Below, one piece after another: positions 1 through 11,443 of a stretch of 64,000 bases of DNA. Origin of the DNA: Axinella damicornis (lineage: Eukaryota; Porifera; Demospongiae; Axinellida; Axinellidae); assembly GCA_963931865.1 (NCBI GenBank), contig OZ007515.1, positions 4,214,821 through 4,278,820 of the forward strand, in the 5' to 3' direction. Both the position numbers and the translations under genes were made by a program. Below the pieces are notes generated by a model. The model had not been told where the DNA came from, ran no database searches, and saw nothing but the letters and a program-made list of their open reading frames with translations. Positions within the stretch are counted from its first letter, which is position 1; each line of letters opens with the position of its first letter.

Positions 1-111
1 CCTCCCTCCTCCCTCTCCCTCTCACCATAACTACCTCCTTTACTTCCTCCTCCCTCCTTCCTTTCTTCATGCCCTTCCCCTCTTCTCCCCCCTCCCACCC
101 CTGCATCATAG

Positions 112-2878
112 ATCTACCAACAGACCCACGATGAAAACTTTCAATTAGTAGTTGTGGACTACCAGAGCGAAGAACTAAATGTTCGGAAGGAGCTAGAGAA
201 GAGCTCTCTTAAGAGGTGAGGCAGCTATGCTTATTGATTTTAAGTGTGCGTGTCTAGTGATGGAAGCGGGGGGTTCAGGGGACAAGACTACGCTACCGGT
301 AGTGACGCACAATCTTTGTAGTTACTTTGTACGGTGTGACTAACTTAAGTATGGTGGGACTAGACTATAGTGATACGTGCAACCTTCAACAAGGTAGGAG
401 TGGCTTGTCCTGCAAGCAACAGAGCTGGGTGGGAGGGGCTTGTCCTGCAAGCAACAGCTGAGTGGCTTGTCCTGCAAGCAACAGAGCTGGGTGGGGCTTG
501 TCCTGCAAGCAACAGAGCTGGGTGGGAGGGGCTTGTCCTGCAAGCAACAGAGCTGTGGTAGTGGCTTGTCCTGCAAGCAACAGAGCTCGGTGGTAGTGGC
601 TTGTCCTGCAAAGCAACAGGCTGGGTGGGAGGGGCTTGTCTTGCAAGGATGTGCATGCAACAGAGCTGGGTGGGAGGGGCTTGATCTGTACGTAACAGTT
701 GGGTGGTCTACAAGCAACTATGCTGGGTGTGAGGGTCTTGGTATGCAAACTTGTGGGTAAGTTTTATCTCAGGCCTGGGAATGAGGCTGTGTAGGAGTGG
801 CTTGTGAATGAGACTGGCACATCTGGCAGTGGGGTAACAGCCAATCTAAATTATTCATCTTCACAGATGGAAGTTGATTGAGAAAAATGGTGGGTTCTCC
901 CGTAGCGCTGGACTGCAGGCAGGAGTGGACTACATTACAGTAAGGAGACCTGAAACACTTGTTCCTGTTAGTGTCATATTTGAGCGCTTTAGGAGGTGAC
1001 CCAATAAATCTCTATGGAGGCCCAGTTTTCTCTGTTAGGTTGTTGCTCTAGCGACGCGGGAATGATAAGCCCTGTTTGATCATAGTTTGAATCCCAGCCA
1101 GTTCGAATCTGGATTTGTAATGGCACAACTCTTCCTGATTGGCATTTCTGGCTGGCACATTGGTAGTCTTCTTTAGAAGACTTCCAAAGTAATTTATGCT
1201 TCTTCAGACTTTCATCAGCGATGGAAATTATGAAAATTGGTCTAACAATTCAAATACGCTTTCAACAACTCTCATTTACATGTACCTACCTCCACAATGG
1301 AGTCATAGTGGGCTTCAAATAGCATTAGACCAATCATCTTAGTGCTGTGCATGTACATCTTCATGTAAGAGCAATGACATCATCAATGACATCATCTCTG
1401 TTCCAGGACCCCAACAGCATTGTGATGACCATCGACATGCACCTGACCCTCCCGCCAGGCTTCATAGAATATACCAGAAGAGTGAGTGATCATCTGCACA
1501 CACATACTCACATTCATACTCACATACCGTAGATCAGGAAATTTGGCTCTACCTGACTCTCTACCTTGCTCTACCTGGCCGGGATAGAGAGCCAGGTAGA
1601 GCCAGGATAGAGAGCCAGGTAGATGTAGATCAAGGTAGAGCCAGGTTGAGAGCTGGGTAGCGAGAGGTAGAGCCAGGCTCACATACCGTAGATCGGAAAT
1701 TTGGCTCTATATACATGGCTCTACCTGGCTCTCTACCTTGCTCTACCTGGCTCAAGGTAGAGCCGGGATAGAGAGAGCCAGGTAGATCAAGGTAGAGCCA
1801 GGTATATATAGCCAGGCTCACATACCGTACATCAGGAAAATTGGCTCTCTACCTTGCTCTACCTTGCTCTACCTGGCTCTCTACCTTGCTCTACCTGGCT
1901 CTACCTTGCTCTACCTGGCTCTACCTGGCTCTACCTTGCTCTACCTGGCTCTCTACCTTGCTCTACCTGACTCTACCTGGCTCTACCTTGCTCTACCTGG
2001 CTCAAGGTAGAGCCGGGATAGAGAGCCAGGTAGAGAGCCAGGTAGAGAGCCGGGTAGAGCAAGGTAGAGCAAGGTAGAGAGCCAGGCAGAGCAAGGTAGA
2101 GAGCCAGGCAGAGCAAGTTAGAGCAAGGTAGATCCAGGTAGAGCCACATAGAGTCAGGTAGAGCTAGGTAAAGCAATGCAGAGCCAAATAGAGCCAGGTA
2201 AAGCAAGGTAGAGAGGCAGGTAGAGCAAGGTAGAACCAGGTAGAGCCTGGTAGAGCCAGGTAGAGAACCAAGTAGAGAACCAAGTAGAGCAAGGTAGAGC
2301 AAGGTAGACAAGGTAGTGAGCCAGGTAGAGTCAGGTAGAGCAAGGTAGAGCAAGGTAGAGCCAGGTAGAGCCAGGTAGAGCCAGGTACACATGCGCGCAT
2401 ATGTTCCCTGGACCGGATACCATGTCTACCAAGAGCAGTGGTAAGCAGCCATTGGAGAGGAACTGGAGTGTCAGCACAATGCAGGAGACACCCATGCCGT
2501 ATCACTGATAGATAGACAGGGAACTGCCATCGGCTTCCTTACTCGAAAGATACCACCCATTTGTCTCATTCCGTGGTTCCAACTGCCTTCAGAAGTTCGC
2601 TTCTGCAATCGTGCGCTTCGGCTGGTATAGAAGAACTCCAGGATCGGGAACACCATCGACAGGTTTCTGGTAGCGCAGCAGAGCCGTACTTGTACTTATT
2701 TCAACACTCGAATGAAATTCACACGTTAAGTCAGAATTGACATTGAAAAAAGTTTTAATTTGCGTCATTATGCGCTATCGACGAAAACTAATAGGGCAAA
2801 AATTTCCTGATATACGGTACACACTCACATACATACACACACACACACCCATCCGCATACACCCACACCCACACACAT

Positions 2879-2960
<82 letters not shown>

Positions 2961-4310
2961 CCAGTGGATTGGGAAACATTTCATTCATTGAGCAGTGTAT
3001 GGCTTGTTTCATGTAGCACATTGTGAAGGGAAAGATGGGATTTGCCCCCATGTTCTTTAGATTGCGAGCAGGGTACACCGAGGTCAACCTCAATGGTGAG
3101 CAACTCTGTATATAGTTGCTACCTTGCAGTGGTATACCGTATTATGGTATACTGTAGTATGCTGTAGTATACTGTAGTGTGAGTAGTATACTGTAGTTGG
3201 CTCTATAGTGCACTGTGTTACAGTGACAGTGTAGTATAATATACTGGTTAGTTTACTGTAGTCTGTGTTGATTTTGCAATTCAGGTTTCTGGGAGACGCT
3301 AACATATGGTTTGTTCGGTATGTTCAAGAGTGATTGGACCGTGTTCGGTGGGTTCAACACTCAGAGATACACAGTGAAGTGGGGCGGAGAGGATTGGGAC
3401 CTTGTGGACAAGTAAGTTGACTTCAATCATGTCTGAACATTTCTGCCCTCGTTCCCAGACTGTTTGTAGGAGTGCAGCAAGCAGTGCATTCAAACCGTAC
3501 ATGGTTTGAATGCAAGGTTGTACACCTTGAGGAAGACCTGCCCAGGTCGAAACGTTGCATTTCGGTCATGAACTTTGGCAGATTCTGACTACTCCTACCT
3601 ACTACATGTATGCAGTATGCACTATTGACCTAGCTAGTAGTTGAGCTCGATCAGCAAAGCCAGACGGATATAACATCACAGCAACTTATACAAGACTTAG
3701 TATTGAATATTGGATTTAGTGTATGTGCAGCTGCTGGGAATGGGACTATGGAAGCAGCTGTTCTGATGCAGGTTCTGCGACCAGGGAAAGTAAACTGTTT
3801 GAACTTAAAGTTGCCAGACCGCTCCCCCCACAAAAGGTCTGGGAACAAGGCTAGAACACGCGATGCCTGCACTACTCCAGCTTGTAGCTGTGTGAATTCT
3901 TTACATGAGGCTTGCATTTGCCTTTGCCACTGCATATAGAGCATTTTGGGCCTTTTTTCATAACTAAAATTAAATTAGTAATGTAATGTTGTCTTAGTTA
4001 AAATGGTGCACTGCCGCACATTATTCAATCATCCCCCCTTGTGATATTTAACCCCCAGGGACTATCAGGACTATGAATGAATACACCTCATTCACAGTTC
4101 AGCTTAACAACCTGCCATGTCTTCTGGGAATGAGGCTGCACATGCACAGCTGACTACACTGTTTATGATGATGTACCAATATTTCCCAATATTTCCCAAT
4201 ACAGGGCTATGGCCAAGGGATATGAACTGTTTAGAATACGATATCCAGGACTGGTGCACTACTTCCACACCAAGGCAGGAATGTGGGGAGACAAGAAGAA
4301 GACCAGATGA
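112..4310 (+). CDS. B4GALNT3/4-like (CHGN family) N-acetylgalactosaminyltransferase, 3' six exons
   Basis: Six exons can be joined in frame: 112-215, 867-939, 1407-1481, 3017-3095, 3285-3411 and 4205-4310 (stop TGA 4308-4310). All introns are GT-AG and phases match. The translation carries family hallmarks in order: a VVVDY stretch, GFSRSAGLQAGVDY, DPNSIVMTIDMH (donor-sugar/metal region), HCEGKMGFAPMFFRLRAG, then KSDW..FGGFN and WGGEDWDLVDK, and a C-terminal HYFHTKAGMW. These match the catalytic half of chondroitin-polymerising/B4GALNT3/4 transferases, Golgi enzymes that add GalNAc from UDP-GalNAc. The 5' part, with any signal anchor, lies left of the window. Introns 1 and 3 hold minisatellites. 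A decayed second copy lies at 23.3-24.2 kb. Which subfamily it belongs to is less certain than the CHGN family call. Confidence 0.8.
340..765. repeat. Minisatellite of about 35-bp units in intron 1
   Basis: About ten imperfect units share the core GCTTGTCCTGCAAGCAACAG followed by a variable AGCTGGGTGGGAGG part. Unit length varies because the GGGTGGGAGG part is sometimes lost. A shorter array of the same unit is at 23575-23760. The overlapping open frames on both strands are by-products of the repeat. Confidence 0.85.
1540..2395. repeat. Orientation-switching minisatellite (CTCTACCTGG/CTCTACCTTG units) in intron 3
   Basis: About 850 bp consists almost only of 10-12 bp units of the CTCTACCTGGCTCTACCTTG type. 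The units read in one orientation, then as the reverse complement (AGAGCCAGGTAGAGCAAGG), then switch again, so long hairpins can form. A segment of the type TCACATACCGTAGATC..GAAATTTGGCTCT is interspersed three times (about 1508, 1679, 1817). Confidence 0.85.
2880..2958. repeat. (CA)n microsatellite
   Basis: About 79 bp of nearly pure CA repeat in intron 3 of the glycosyltransferase. It is preceded by a sequence (TTTCCTGATATACGGTAC) that also precedes the (CA)n at 24.1 kb, so it predates the block duplication. Confidence 0.95.
3526..3600 (+). repeat. Hairpin plus GAAACG motif, possible retroelement end
   Basis: The stem GACCTG..CAGGTC is followed directly by GAAACGTT within intron 5. This hairpin-GAAAC arrangement is typical of the ends of Penelope-like retroelements. 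No coding remnant accompanies it, so the assignment is tentative. Confidence 0.3.
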
Positions 4311-5046
4311 CGACACCAGACTGGATAGCGTATTGATTCTTTTATTTCTCTCACTTATACATCTGCTTTTCAACTGATAGTCATTTCACCAAAAGTAGAC
4401 GATTCCTCCCTGTAACCATGGTGCCAGGACTCTACCCGGCTCCAGAGCCAAGGAAAGTCCTGAGGATGACTGTGGGCCTATATTATAGCATTGTTCCCAG
4501 GCCACATGGGAGGAGAGAGGTGCTTTCTCTTCTCGAGTCCATATGGCACGATATCAGTTGAGGCTACTATGCACCCTATCTAACGTTGCCACACCAATGA
4601 GAGTGGATATAGACCTGCAATGTACTTGGTTCCCACCCAGGCCGCCATTCCTGCTAGTCTGATTTTATAATTGCCTCCGTATTTGCATATTACATGCAAG
4701 TGATCAAAGATTGGATATGGGAACGGCCTGGAATAAGGCTACCCATCATGGAAGTATAATAATTATAGTTTGAGACTACATTACTGTGGTAACCAATGTA
4801 CGTGGTTCAAATGGGACTATATAGCCTCGTTCCCATGCATGCAGGTTAATTATTCTTGTGTGGGGGGCAGAATCTGGGAACGAGGCTCTGTATACGCGCG
4901 TGTGACTAAGACATAACATGCCCTCAACTTGAACCCTGAATGAGTATCACAGCTTGATTTCTACAATGCAGTTCGTATAATTATGTATTGAAAGCAACTT
5001 GAATGTTGTGGCATTAGCTATCCGATGTAATTGACTCCCGGATAAA
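4311..5046. other. Intergenic stretch, no gene seen
   Basis: Between the glycosyltransferase stop and the TPR exon relic. It holds the 3' flank of the glycosyltransferase and short decayed pieces of the CCCAGGC-type palindromic repeats (for example near 4495 and 4860). No coding exon or RNA gene is recognised. Confidence 0.6.
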
Positions 5047-5217
5047 GTATATATATATGGTGTTTGTAGCTTGTGCGACCTTCGCAGCTTCTTTTAGTTG
5101 GTGTTTGTGGAGCTCCAGCAGCTGACGTTGAGCAGGTTCATTGGCCGGATTCAGCTGCACCAATTGTGTGAACAATTTGGTAGCTTCATCGCACTCATTG
5201 AGGTAGATCTTTGCCAA
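5047..5217 (-). pseudogene. TPR-protein exon relic (copy A)
   Basis: On the minus strand an acceptor CCTCCAG precedes an open exon encoding GLAKIYLNECDEATKLF and a further TPR helix ending in QLLELHKHQLKEAAKVAQ. The pattern fits the end of a tetratricopeptide array. The upstream TPR exons seen in copy B at 24.76-25.10 kb are missing here: the sequence jumps at about 5438 to what lies near 25236 in copy B. This exon itself is open, but the gene cannot be complete in this block. Confidence 0.5.
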
Positions 5218-5291
5218 GCCTGGAGGGAGAATGGTGTATTGAGGGAATTAGAGTGGGAGAGAGAGAGAGAGAGAGGGAGTGTGCATGGCAG

Positions 5292-5293
<2 letters not shown>

Positions 5294-5322
<29 letters not shown>
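5294..5322. repeat. Poly-G tract (29 G)
   Basis: Homopolymer next to a GA-rich stretch. The homologous site in copy B (24575-24603) is also 29 G. Confidence 0.95.
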
Positions 5323-5888
5323 AGGTTCGAGGGAGAGAGGAGGAGGAAGCTATAGCTACTACTTTCATTCATCGCTAGATATTATAAGGCCAATAGAATC
5401 AAGTACGCAAAATGCCCCACAACCCTCTGCCCCCCAGGACAAGGATGCAACAATATTGTCTCAAGAGTGACTTTGCCATACTTGTATACATCAAAGTAGT
5501 GTAGTGCACAAATTACTATTCTACAGCAAAAGTGGATTAAGATCTAGAGCTCAGCTGTGAGCATGATAGTGCACTAGAGCATGAGGGTCTTACAGTTGCT
5601 TGGTTACCGAGTTAGTTACCTTGACCAACCTAATTTGCCACCAGTGATCTGTTACAAAACTGTAAAACCTAGTCCTTGAGAATCAGGAATGTACATGCAC
5701 ATGACCTAACCACTTGCTCTGTTGTTGAACAGAGTAGCTTGGTCTTGCTCATAGTGAACTGAAAATTGCATTCAGTATTTCCGCCAAAGCTTGGGGGGGG
5801 GGGGGGGGTACACTGCTTCAGGGAATCCTTACAAAACGTTTACATACTAAACCACTGTGGTCCGTAGCAGCTACAATTCTTTGTATAC

Positions 5889-6006
5889 CGTGGCCAAGTT
5901 CTGCTGGAGGGATGAGGTAACGCTCCAGGTTGTCAACTAGTGTCACCTTCTTGCCTGTTCTCAGGGCAAGGGTCAGTCTGACCGGCACCGGGCCAGCTTC
6001 CCCTTC
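5889..6006 (-). pseudogene. SUI1-domain exon, eIF2D-like (first copy, block A)
   Basis: Between an acceptor ACACCAG and a donor GTATAC an open exon encodes [20 protein letters not shown] and continues [11 protein letters not shown]. This matches the SUI1 domain of eIF2D (ligatin), where the segment ITLAQRxxNKKVTLVxNLE is characteristic. eIF2D assists tRNA delivery and recycling at the ribosome. Only this part of the gene is recognisable; no N-terminal PUA part or downstream SUI1 end is found, so it is probably a gene fragment. A homologous exon is at 25703-25815. Confidence 0.4.
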
Positions 6007-6560
6007 CTGGTGTGCGTGTGCACGTGTGTGTGTATGTGTGTGAGTGTGTGCATGTGTGTACAAGTGTGTGTATGTGTACAGGTGTGCGTGCGTGTGCACG
6101 TTCATAACAGTTCTTGTGCAACTGTACTTGGCCACCTTACATCATGCACTCTAGTTGATATTGTCAACTGACATGAGCAGCTAAACTAGTGAGGATGGCT
6201 GGCTGCTAAGAGAGTGAGTCCACAGCTAGTAGGCAGAACGGAGCTGCTCGACTGATGCCAGGTGGGGGGACAGAGCAGCTGAATGGTAAGCGATCGAGTG
6301 TCCCCTGAAGATAGCTACCTGCGACTATTCCACCACTGGCTGGTTGTTTACACATGAAACACCAGTTTGTCAAATTGAATTTGGAACCGTCTGAGAACAG
6401 ACCGTCCAAGTTACTGTATATAGACACACAAGAGCACATGATGACATCATCGTCATTGCGGCTCCTCTGCTGCAATGATGATGATGTCATCATTTGCTCT
6501 TGAAACCCAGAGTCAACCTCATTTGTCACCTGTTGTGTTAGCAGCCGCAATTCTCTGTAC

Positions 6561-6661
6561 GGTGTGGGGTGGTTCTGCTGGAGGGATAAGGTAGCCGTCT
6601 AGGTTGTCGACAGTGTCACCTTCTTGTTGCCTGTTCTCTGGGTCAGTGTGACTGGCTCCAG
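6561..6661 (-). pseudogene. Second SUI1-like exon, frameshifted (block A)
   Basis: A second version of the SUI1 segment reads VTLTQRTGNKKVTL, then loses frame: the bases matching CTAGTTGAC of the first copy are CTGTCGAC, giving a stop soon after. The downstream part resumes in another frame as VDNLDGYLIPPAEPPHTVQR. This is a local duplicate of the 5889-6006 exon that has decayed. It abuts a 28-C homopolymer. Confidence 0.4.
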
Positions 6662-6689
6662 CCCCCCCCCCCCCCCCCCCCCCCCCCCC
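6662..6689. repeat. Poly-C tract (28 C)
   Basis: Homopolymer at the edge of the second SUI1-like exon. The homologous tract in copy B (about 26520) is only about 14 C. Confidence 0.95.
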
Positions 6690-6787
6690 TTCCTGGTGTG
6701 TGAGCGTGTGTGTGTGTGCATGCATGTGAGTGTGCGTGGTGTATGAGTGCATGTGTGTATGTGCGGTGTATGAGTGAGTGTGTGTGG

Positions 6788-6834
<47 letters not shown>

Positions 6835-7066
6835 TGCATGTGAAGTGTACGCGTCTTTAAAACGGATGCTGAGAATCGGAAACCTTGCTGTCGCTGGTCC
6901 AGGTTTCTGCATCTCAGGAAGCCCTAAATGCAGCTATGGAAGATCCGTAAGCGACACCACCGTTTTTCAGAAATTTAGGTACATACAAAGTTGGTGCCCT
7001 TCAAAGAAGCCTTCTGCATCATTCAGAAGAAGCTAGGGGGTTAAATGGCCCCCCACACCTTATTAT

Positions 7067-7105
7067 TAGCCTCGTTCCCAGGCCCACCTGCTGGGTACGA
7101 GGCTA
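7067..7105. mobile_element. Palindromic TAGCCTCG element with 9-bp target duplication
   Basis: TAGCCTCGTTCCCAGG and its reverse complement form a short hairpin. It is flanked by CCTTATTAT on both sides (7058-7066 and 7106-7114). The same insertion with the same flanks is at 26909-26947, so it predates the block duplication. Confidence 0.8.
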
Positions 7106-7368
7106 CCTTATTATGACCACACGTGTAAAGTGCTACACGTGTGCACATTAATGTCTAAACCTGGATTAATGGGGATAAACTATCAAAGCATACTGTGCTA
7201 ATGCAAGACTTCTAAATTTAATATCTAAGTGACTACACTCCAATATTAAATTTTGCAACAGTTGAATATGGAAAAAGCATTCAATCCTGTAAAACCTAAT
7301 TTATGCAATGGCGGAATACTGACCTCACCCTCATTCCAAAGCTCAAGCAGGAGCACAACAGAATCTCC

Positions 7369-7478
7369 TAGCCTCGTTCCCAGGCCTTCCACACCTCCAG
7401 CTTTTGATCGCTTCCAGTATGCAAAAACGGAGGAAGCGATCAAAAGCTGGAGGTGTGGAAGGCCTGGGAACGAGGCTA
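7369..7478. mobile_element. Palindromic TAGCCTCG element (110 bp), empty site in copy B
   Basis: A near-perfect inverted repeat with arms of about 50 bp, flanked by GAATCTCC on both sides (7361-7368, 7479-7486). Copy B at 27181-27192 has the uninterrupted site with a single GAATCTCC, so this copy inserted after the duplication or was lost from B. Confidence 0.85.
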
Positions 7479-7700
7479 GAATCTCCTCCAACTATCGTTC
7501 AAATCATAGTCTCGCGCACGCCCGTTTACTTGACTACATCCGTGACCTTTGAACCTGTGGGGGCGCGCGCAACCGGAAACGGGTTTTAAAGCTGAATTTG
7601 TAGCAAGCGGGAAGTCGGGATCTTGCAGTCTGAACATTGCCTCCCCAATAATCGAGTACGAGGTCGGGCCCCTCCGTACATACCGGTTCTCGACTTCCGC

Positions 7701-7867
7701 GCCTAGGAGCCGGAGTACGCCGGTTCCCATCTGACCACCGAAGCTAAAGGTGTCTGGTTGAAAGCAGGTCGCCCTCCTGTGATTCCAGACACGCCTATCC
7801 AGCGCTCCTGAGGCTTACACTTTGGTGTCTGACCTGTCACGGAGGGATGGGTGTGTTGCTAGGTTGT
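7701..7867 (+). ncRNA. 5S-rRNA-like sequence (possible 5S-derived SINE or pseudogene)
   Basis: The segment contains CTGACCACCGAAGCTAAAGG, close to the 5S internal control region CTGATCTCGGAAGCTAAGCA, then CTGGTT and GGTCGCC. It ends GTGTTGCTAGG followed by a T run, as at 5S 3' ends. It is about 45 bp longer than 5S rRNA, so it is not a normal gene. A copy is at 27421-27583. Judged by eye only. Confidence 0.3.
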
Positions 7868-8423
7868 TTTTTCCTTTCTTTTTCTTTTTCCATTCATCTT
7901 TTTCCCCATTTGTTTTAATTTGTTCGTTTTTTTCTCTCTAAGCTTTCTTGTTTTCCCTTTCCTCTCCAAACTTTTTTTTTTCCCACCAAGAGGATGGTCT
8001 TCTTTCAGCTGACTTATGTACTGCTATACATGTGTACATGTACTGTGAATTAAGCTGGTGGCATCCTGGCTAAACTTTTGTGCACTTCTTAATTGATGCC
8101 AGTACTGACCTACCCAAACTGCCTCTCTTCCCCTACATGGCTTGGTTTTCAGTACATATCCCCCCACTATAAGCACTTAGACAGCTGTTTCTATTCAGCT
8201 AGCATGGGCGCTTGCACATACAACCCAGCCCCTATTGTCACATCTTCAATTGAGTTTTTGCGTAGGCTTACCATGCACTGATATCGAAAGTTATCATTTA
8301 AAATTCTTATGACATCATTGCATTAATTTATTGTGGCTGTATAATAATATAGCTAGCTACTCGTACGTTCTGGCCTCATGCATGCCACAAGTAACACAAT
8401 AGCTGGTGAATTACAATGTGCAG

Positions 8424-8429
8424 TTTATT
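8424..8429 (-). promoter_or_regulatory. Possible poly(A) signal of P450 copy A
   Basis: AATAAA on the minus strand, 30 bp past the stop codon of P450 copy A; conserved in copy B at 28176-28181. A second AATAAA lies about 125 bp past the stop. Confidence 0.4.
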
Positions 8430-8458
8430 GTGAACAACACAAAGCAAGACAGATCTGT

Positions 8459-11297
8459 CTATCGCTTTGTCAGTTTTATGATCACCGGTTCGTCTGGTTT
8501 CAGCACTGTGCCCTGCCGGGTCTTCAACGACTGCTGCTCAGTAGACAGCTGGAATTGCCGGATGAGCTGAGAATGATCAATTTATACAGTATCACATGAA
8601 CTTTTGCTGAACAAGTTAATATCCTCTCATGCTACGTACAGGTCATATGCAGACTGTTTCCCTGACTGCAACATGGCTGTATCACAGTATCACTGTATCA
8701 GTGTACGTTGTGTTGTTTGTTAGCAATTGTCGAATGAATACAGTGTAGCAATGGCTCAGCTGCACGTAGCTAGTTCCATGCACAAATGAACCATTCCCAG
8801 GCTGTTTTGGAATGGACTACGACATTGTCTTGTTCCCAGTCCATTACCACCTCCAGTCCGTGATTGCTTGCAGTATGACTGGAGGTGGGAGTACAACTTC
8901 TACCAAAGTGCGTGGACGATCCTTTGATGTACCGCGGAGAATAAATCGGTTATCCTCCGCTATGACGTAATCGAACCACGCTGTGCTGAGAATAGCTGTC
9001 AAGCAGCCGGATCCAGCTACTAACTTGACTTGCAGGTTATGTCAGAAGCCGGCGTCGACTCGGAGGTTATGCAATTTATCCTCCGAGGGAAAGTTTGGCC
9101 GAGGCGAAGCCGAGGCTAAACTTTCCCTCGGAGGATAAATTGCATAACCTCCGAGTCGATGTAGTAGATCCTATGAATAGTAGTAATACAGTATTTCACT
9201 TGCACCTGAATAATGTACAGTATTCATGTATGTGGCTATAAGGGCTAATGAATATCCCAAGTCACAAGGCAGCCAGATGTTTACTACACTGCTATATATA
9301 TACCAGTGAGGTGTCTACCTGTCACATCACAATCATGACAAGGGGATTATACATTTGGGCAAGCCTCATTCCCAGGCCTTGTATACAACAATCACTTCCA
9401 GTACGGTGGACTGCAAGCGATCAAAAACTGGAGGTGTAGGAACGAGGATACATTTGGCCTCTATTACAGCCACTGACAAGTAACTGATAAGCATGATTTT
9501 TCCGATATTTTGCCTAGCAACTAGGTGTGTGTCACTGTGTGTGTGCCCTCATGACAACAGTACACTGGTTACATGCATGACTTTGAGAGAGTATTACAGA
9601 AAAGATGTGCAATTCCACATGGGTTCCATCTGCATGGCCAGTAGCCTCATTCCCAGGCCGCGTGGGCTGGGAACGAGGCTGCATGGCCAGTACGGTATCA
9701 CTAACATGGTAATCCATGTACGAATCATTCAAAGATTCGCAGTCTTTCAAGCATTGCCATTACGTGATACATCAGATTGGATAACGTATGTTCCAAAAGG
9801 TAGCATTATACTACATCAAACATTAAGTTAAACCTGTGCTAATGTACAGATGTACCACATTGCATGTCCTCAGCTCAGCCTCCAACAGGCTGTAAGTAAA
9901 TTTCTAGCCAAATGTTTTAGATACCGGCAGGCAATGTTCAGACCCCAGATACCGTGTTCAACTATTCAGCCATCTTCTAAAATTGGCAAGCTGCATGGCC
10001 ATTGATGCTTTTCAGCATAGTCAAGAGTTCATAACAATAAGTGTGCAACTGCCAACTACCACCATCTCGGCAGTATGAGGCAGTATGACATAGACAATCA
10101 GTGGCGAAGTAGTTACTAAGCAGCTGCTTGCATGCTCCTAAGTGTGAAATTGTGATTACTACAGAGTTTACACAGCCTATGTACATGTTGCCACACTGTT
10201 TACACGTGTCATACTGCCAGAGATGGTGGTAGTGGATACCATATGGCAGTTGCACACTCTTATTGTTATGAACTCTTGGCGTAGTGCACTGTGGCGTAGT
10301 GTGCACTTACTTGACTCAGCAGCACGTGCATTTCAAGCTCTGCTAGCCTTCGACCTGCATGGTGTACCAAAGGTCAATCGATCAGTTCAGCAAAATCATA
10401 AAGCAAAAGAATTACCTTCCAGCAGCTTCCATCCCCTCCCCTTCCCTCCTCAACCTCTTGCATATATCAGTTCGCAACCTTTTCCCCAAACTCACCATAG
10501 CAACTTCTTGGTCCAAATCCAAATGGCAGAGAGGAGAAGGGGTTCACCTCAGTGGATTCATCCCTGCTCCAGCGCTCTGGTTTAAAACTCAGTGGGTCTG
10601 CAAAGTGCTGGGGGTTTCGGCTGGTGGAATAAATGTTGAAAATTACTGGTGTCTGTGGGGGAAAGTGATGGTAAGTACAACATAAACGGGTACTGGATGT
10701 ATGCCCTGATGTCAGATGTTCGGGTAGACTAACAGACCTCTCAACTTCAAAAAGAACTCTATAGTGAGATACCCAAATAGAGTTGAACTTGGTCCTGTAA
10801 GTAGCTGCCCCTGTGAGTTTCTTGGACGTCTTCGGCCTGGGAGGGGACTGCTGCTGGTGCTCACTACTGTCATCAGAGTCCTGCACGTGCCCTGAGCCAA
10901 TTCCTCCCCTTCAGAATCACTCTACTGACCACCTCATATGAGCTGACGTGCGCATGTGCACAGAACTAGAACGTTGAACTTTAGTTGATACGCAGACCGT
11001 GAGAAATGATGTCATCACAGAACTTTGAACTTTAGTTGATCAGCAGACGTGAGAAACGAGGACATCACCGTGAGACCATGAGAGTAGGGCTGAAATCGTG
11101 AGTCTCACGGTGGGATCGTGAGAGTTGAGAGGTCTGGACTAATATTGTCAGCATGCAGTTTCAACTTGGAAACTACAAGTGATCTAATCAGACCTAAAGG
11201 GCAGGGAAGGGACAACCCACCCCTGCAGGGACGTGATATCCAAGCATTTCAACATCTTCAGCAATTTTCCTGATCAGCAGTGGTACAGCTGGATACA

Positions 11298-11350
<53 letters not shown>

Positions 11351-11401
11351 TGTGTGTGTGTAGGAGTGTGTGTGTGTGTGTGTGTTTGTGTGTGTGTGTA
11401 G

Positions 11402-11443
<42 letters not shown>

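Larger units (their letters stand above)
6690..8458. other. Non-coding stretch downstream of P450 copy A
   Basis: Contains a (GT)n-rich segment (6700-6832), palindromic insertions at 7067-7105 and 7369-7478, a 5S-rRNA-like sequence followed by T-rich DNA (7701-7990), and the 3' flank of the P450 with a possible poly(A) signal. No convincing protein-coding exon is seen. Homologous sequence in copy B is 26540-28212. Confidence 0.6.

Noticed and set aside
340..765. CRISPR-like array (repeated GCTTGTCCTGCAAGCAACAG)
   Set aside because: The parts between repeats are themselves repetitive and vary in length by loss of the same motif; it is an intronic minisatellite in an animal gene.
1030..1115. 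tRNA-like stretch with GTTTGAATCCC and GTTCGAATCTGG
   Set aside because: No acceptor or anticodon stem can be formed; only the T-loop-like words match.
1973..2392. 139-codon leucine-rich open frame
   Set aside because: Translation of the CTCTACCTGG minisatellite; low-complexity, no independent coding signal.
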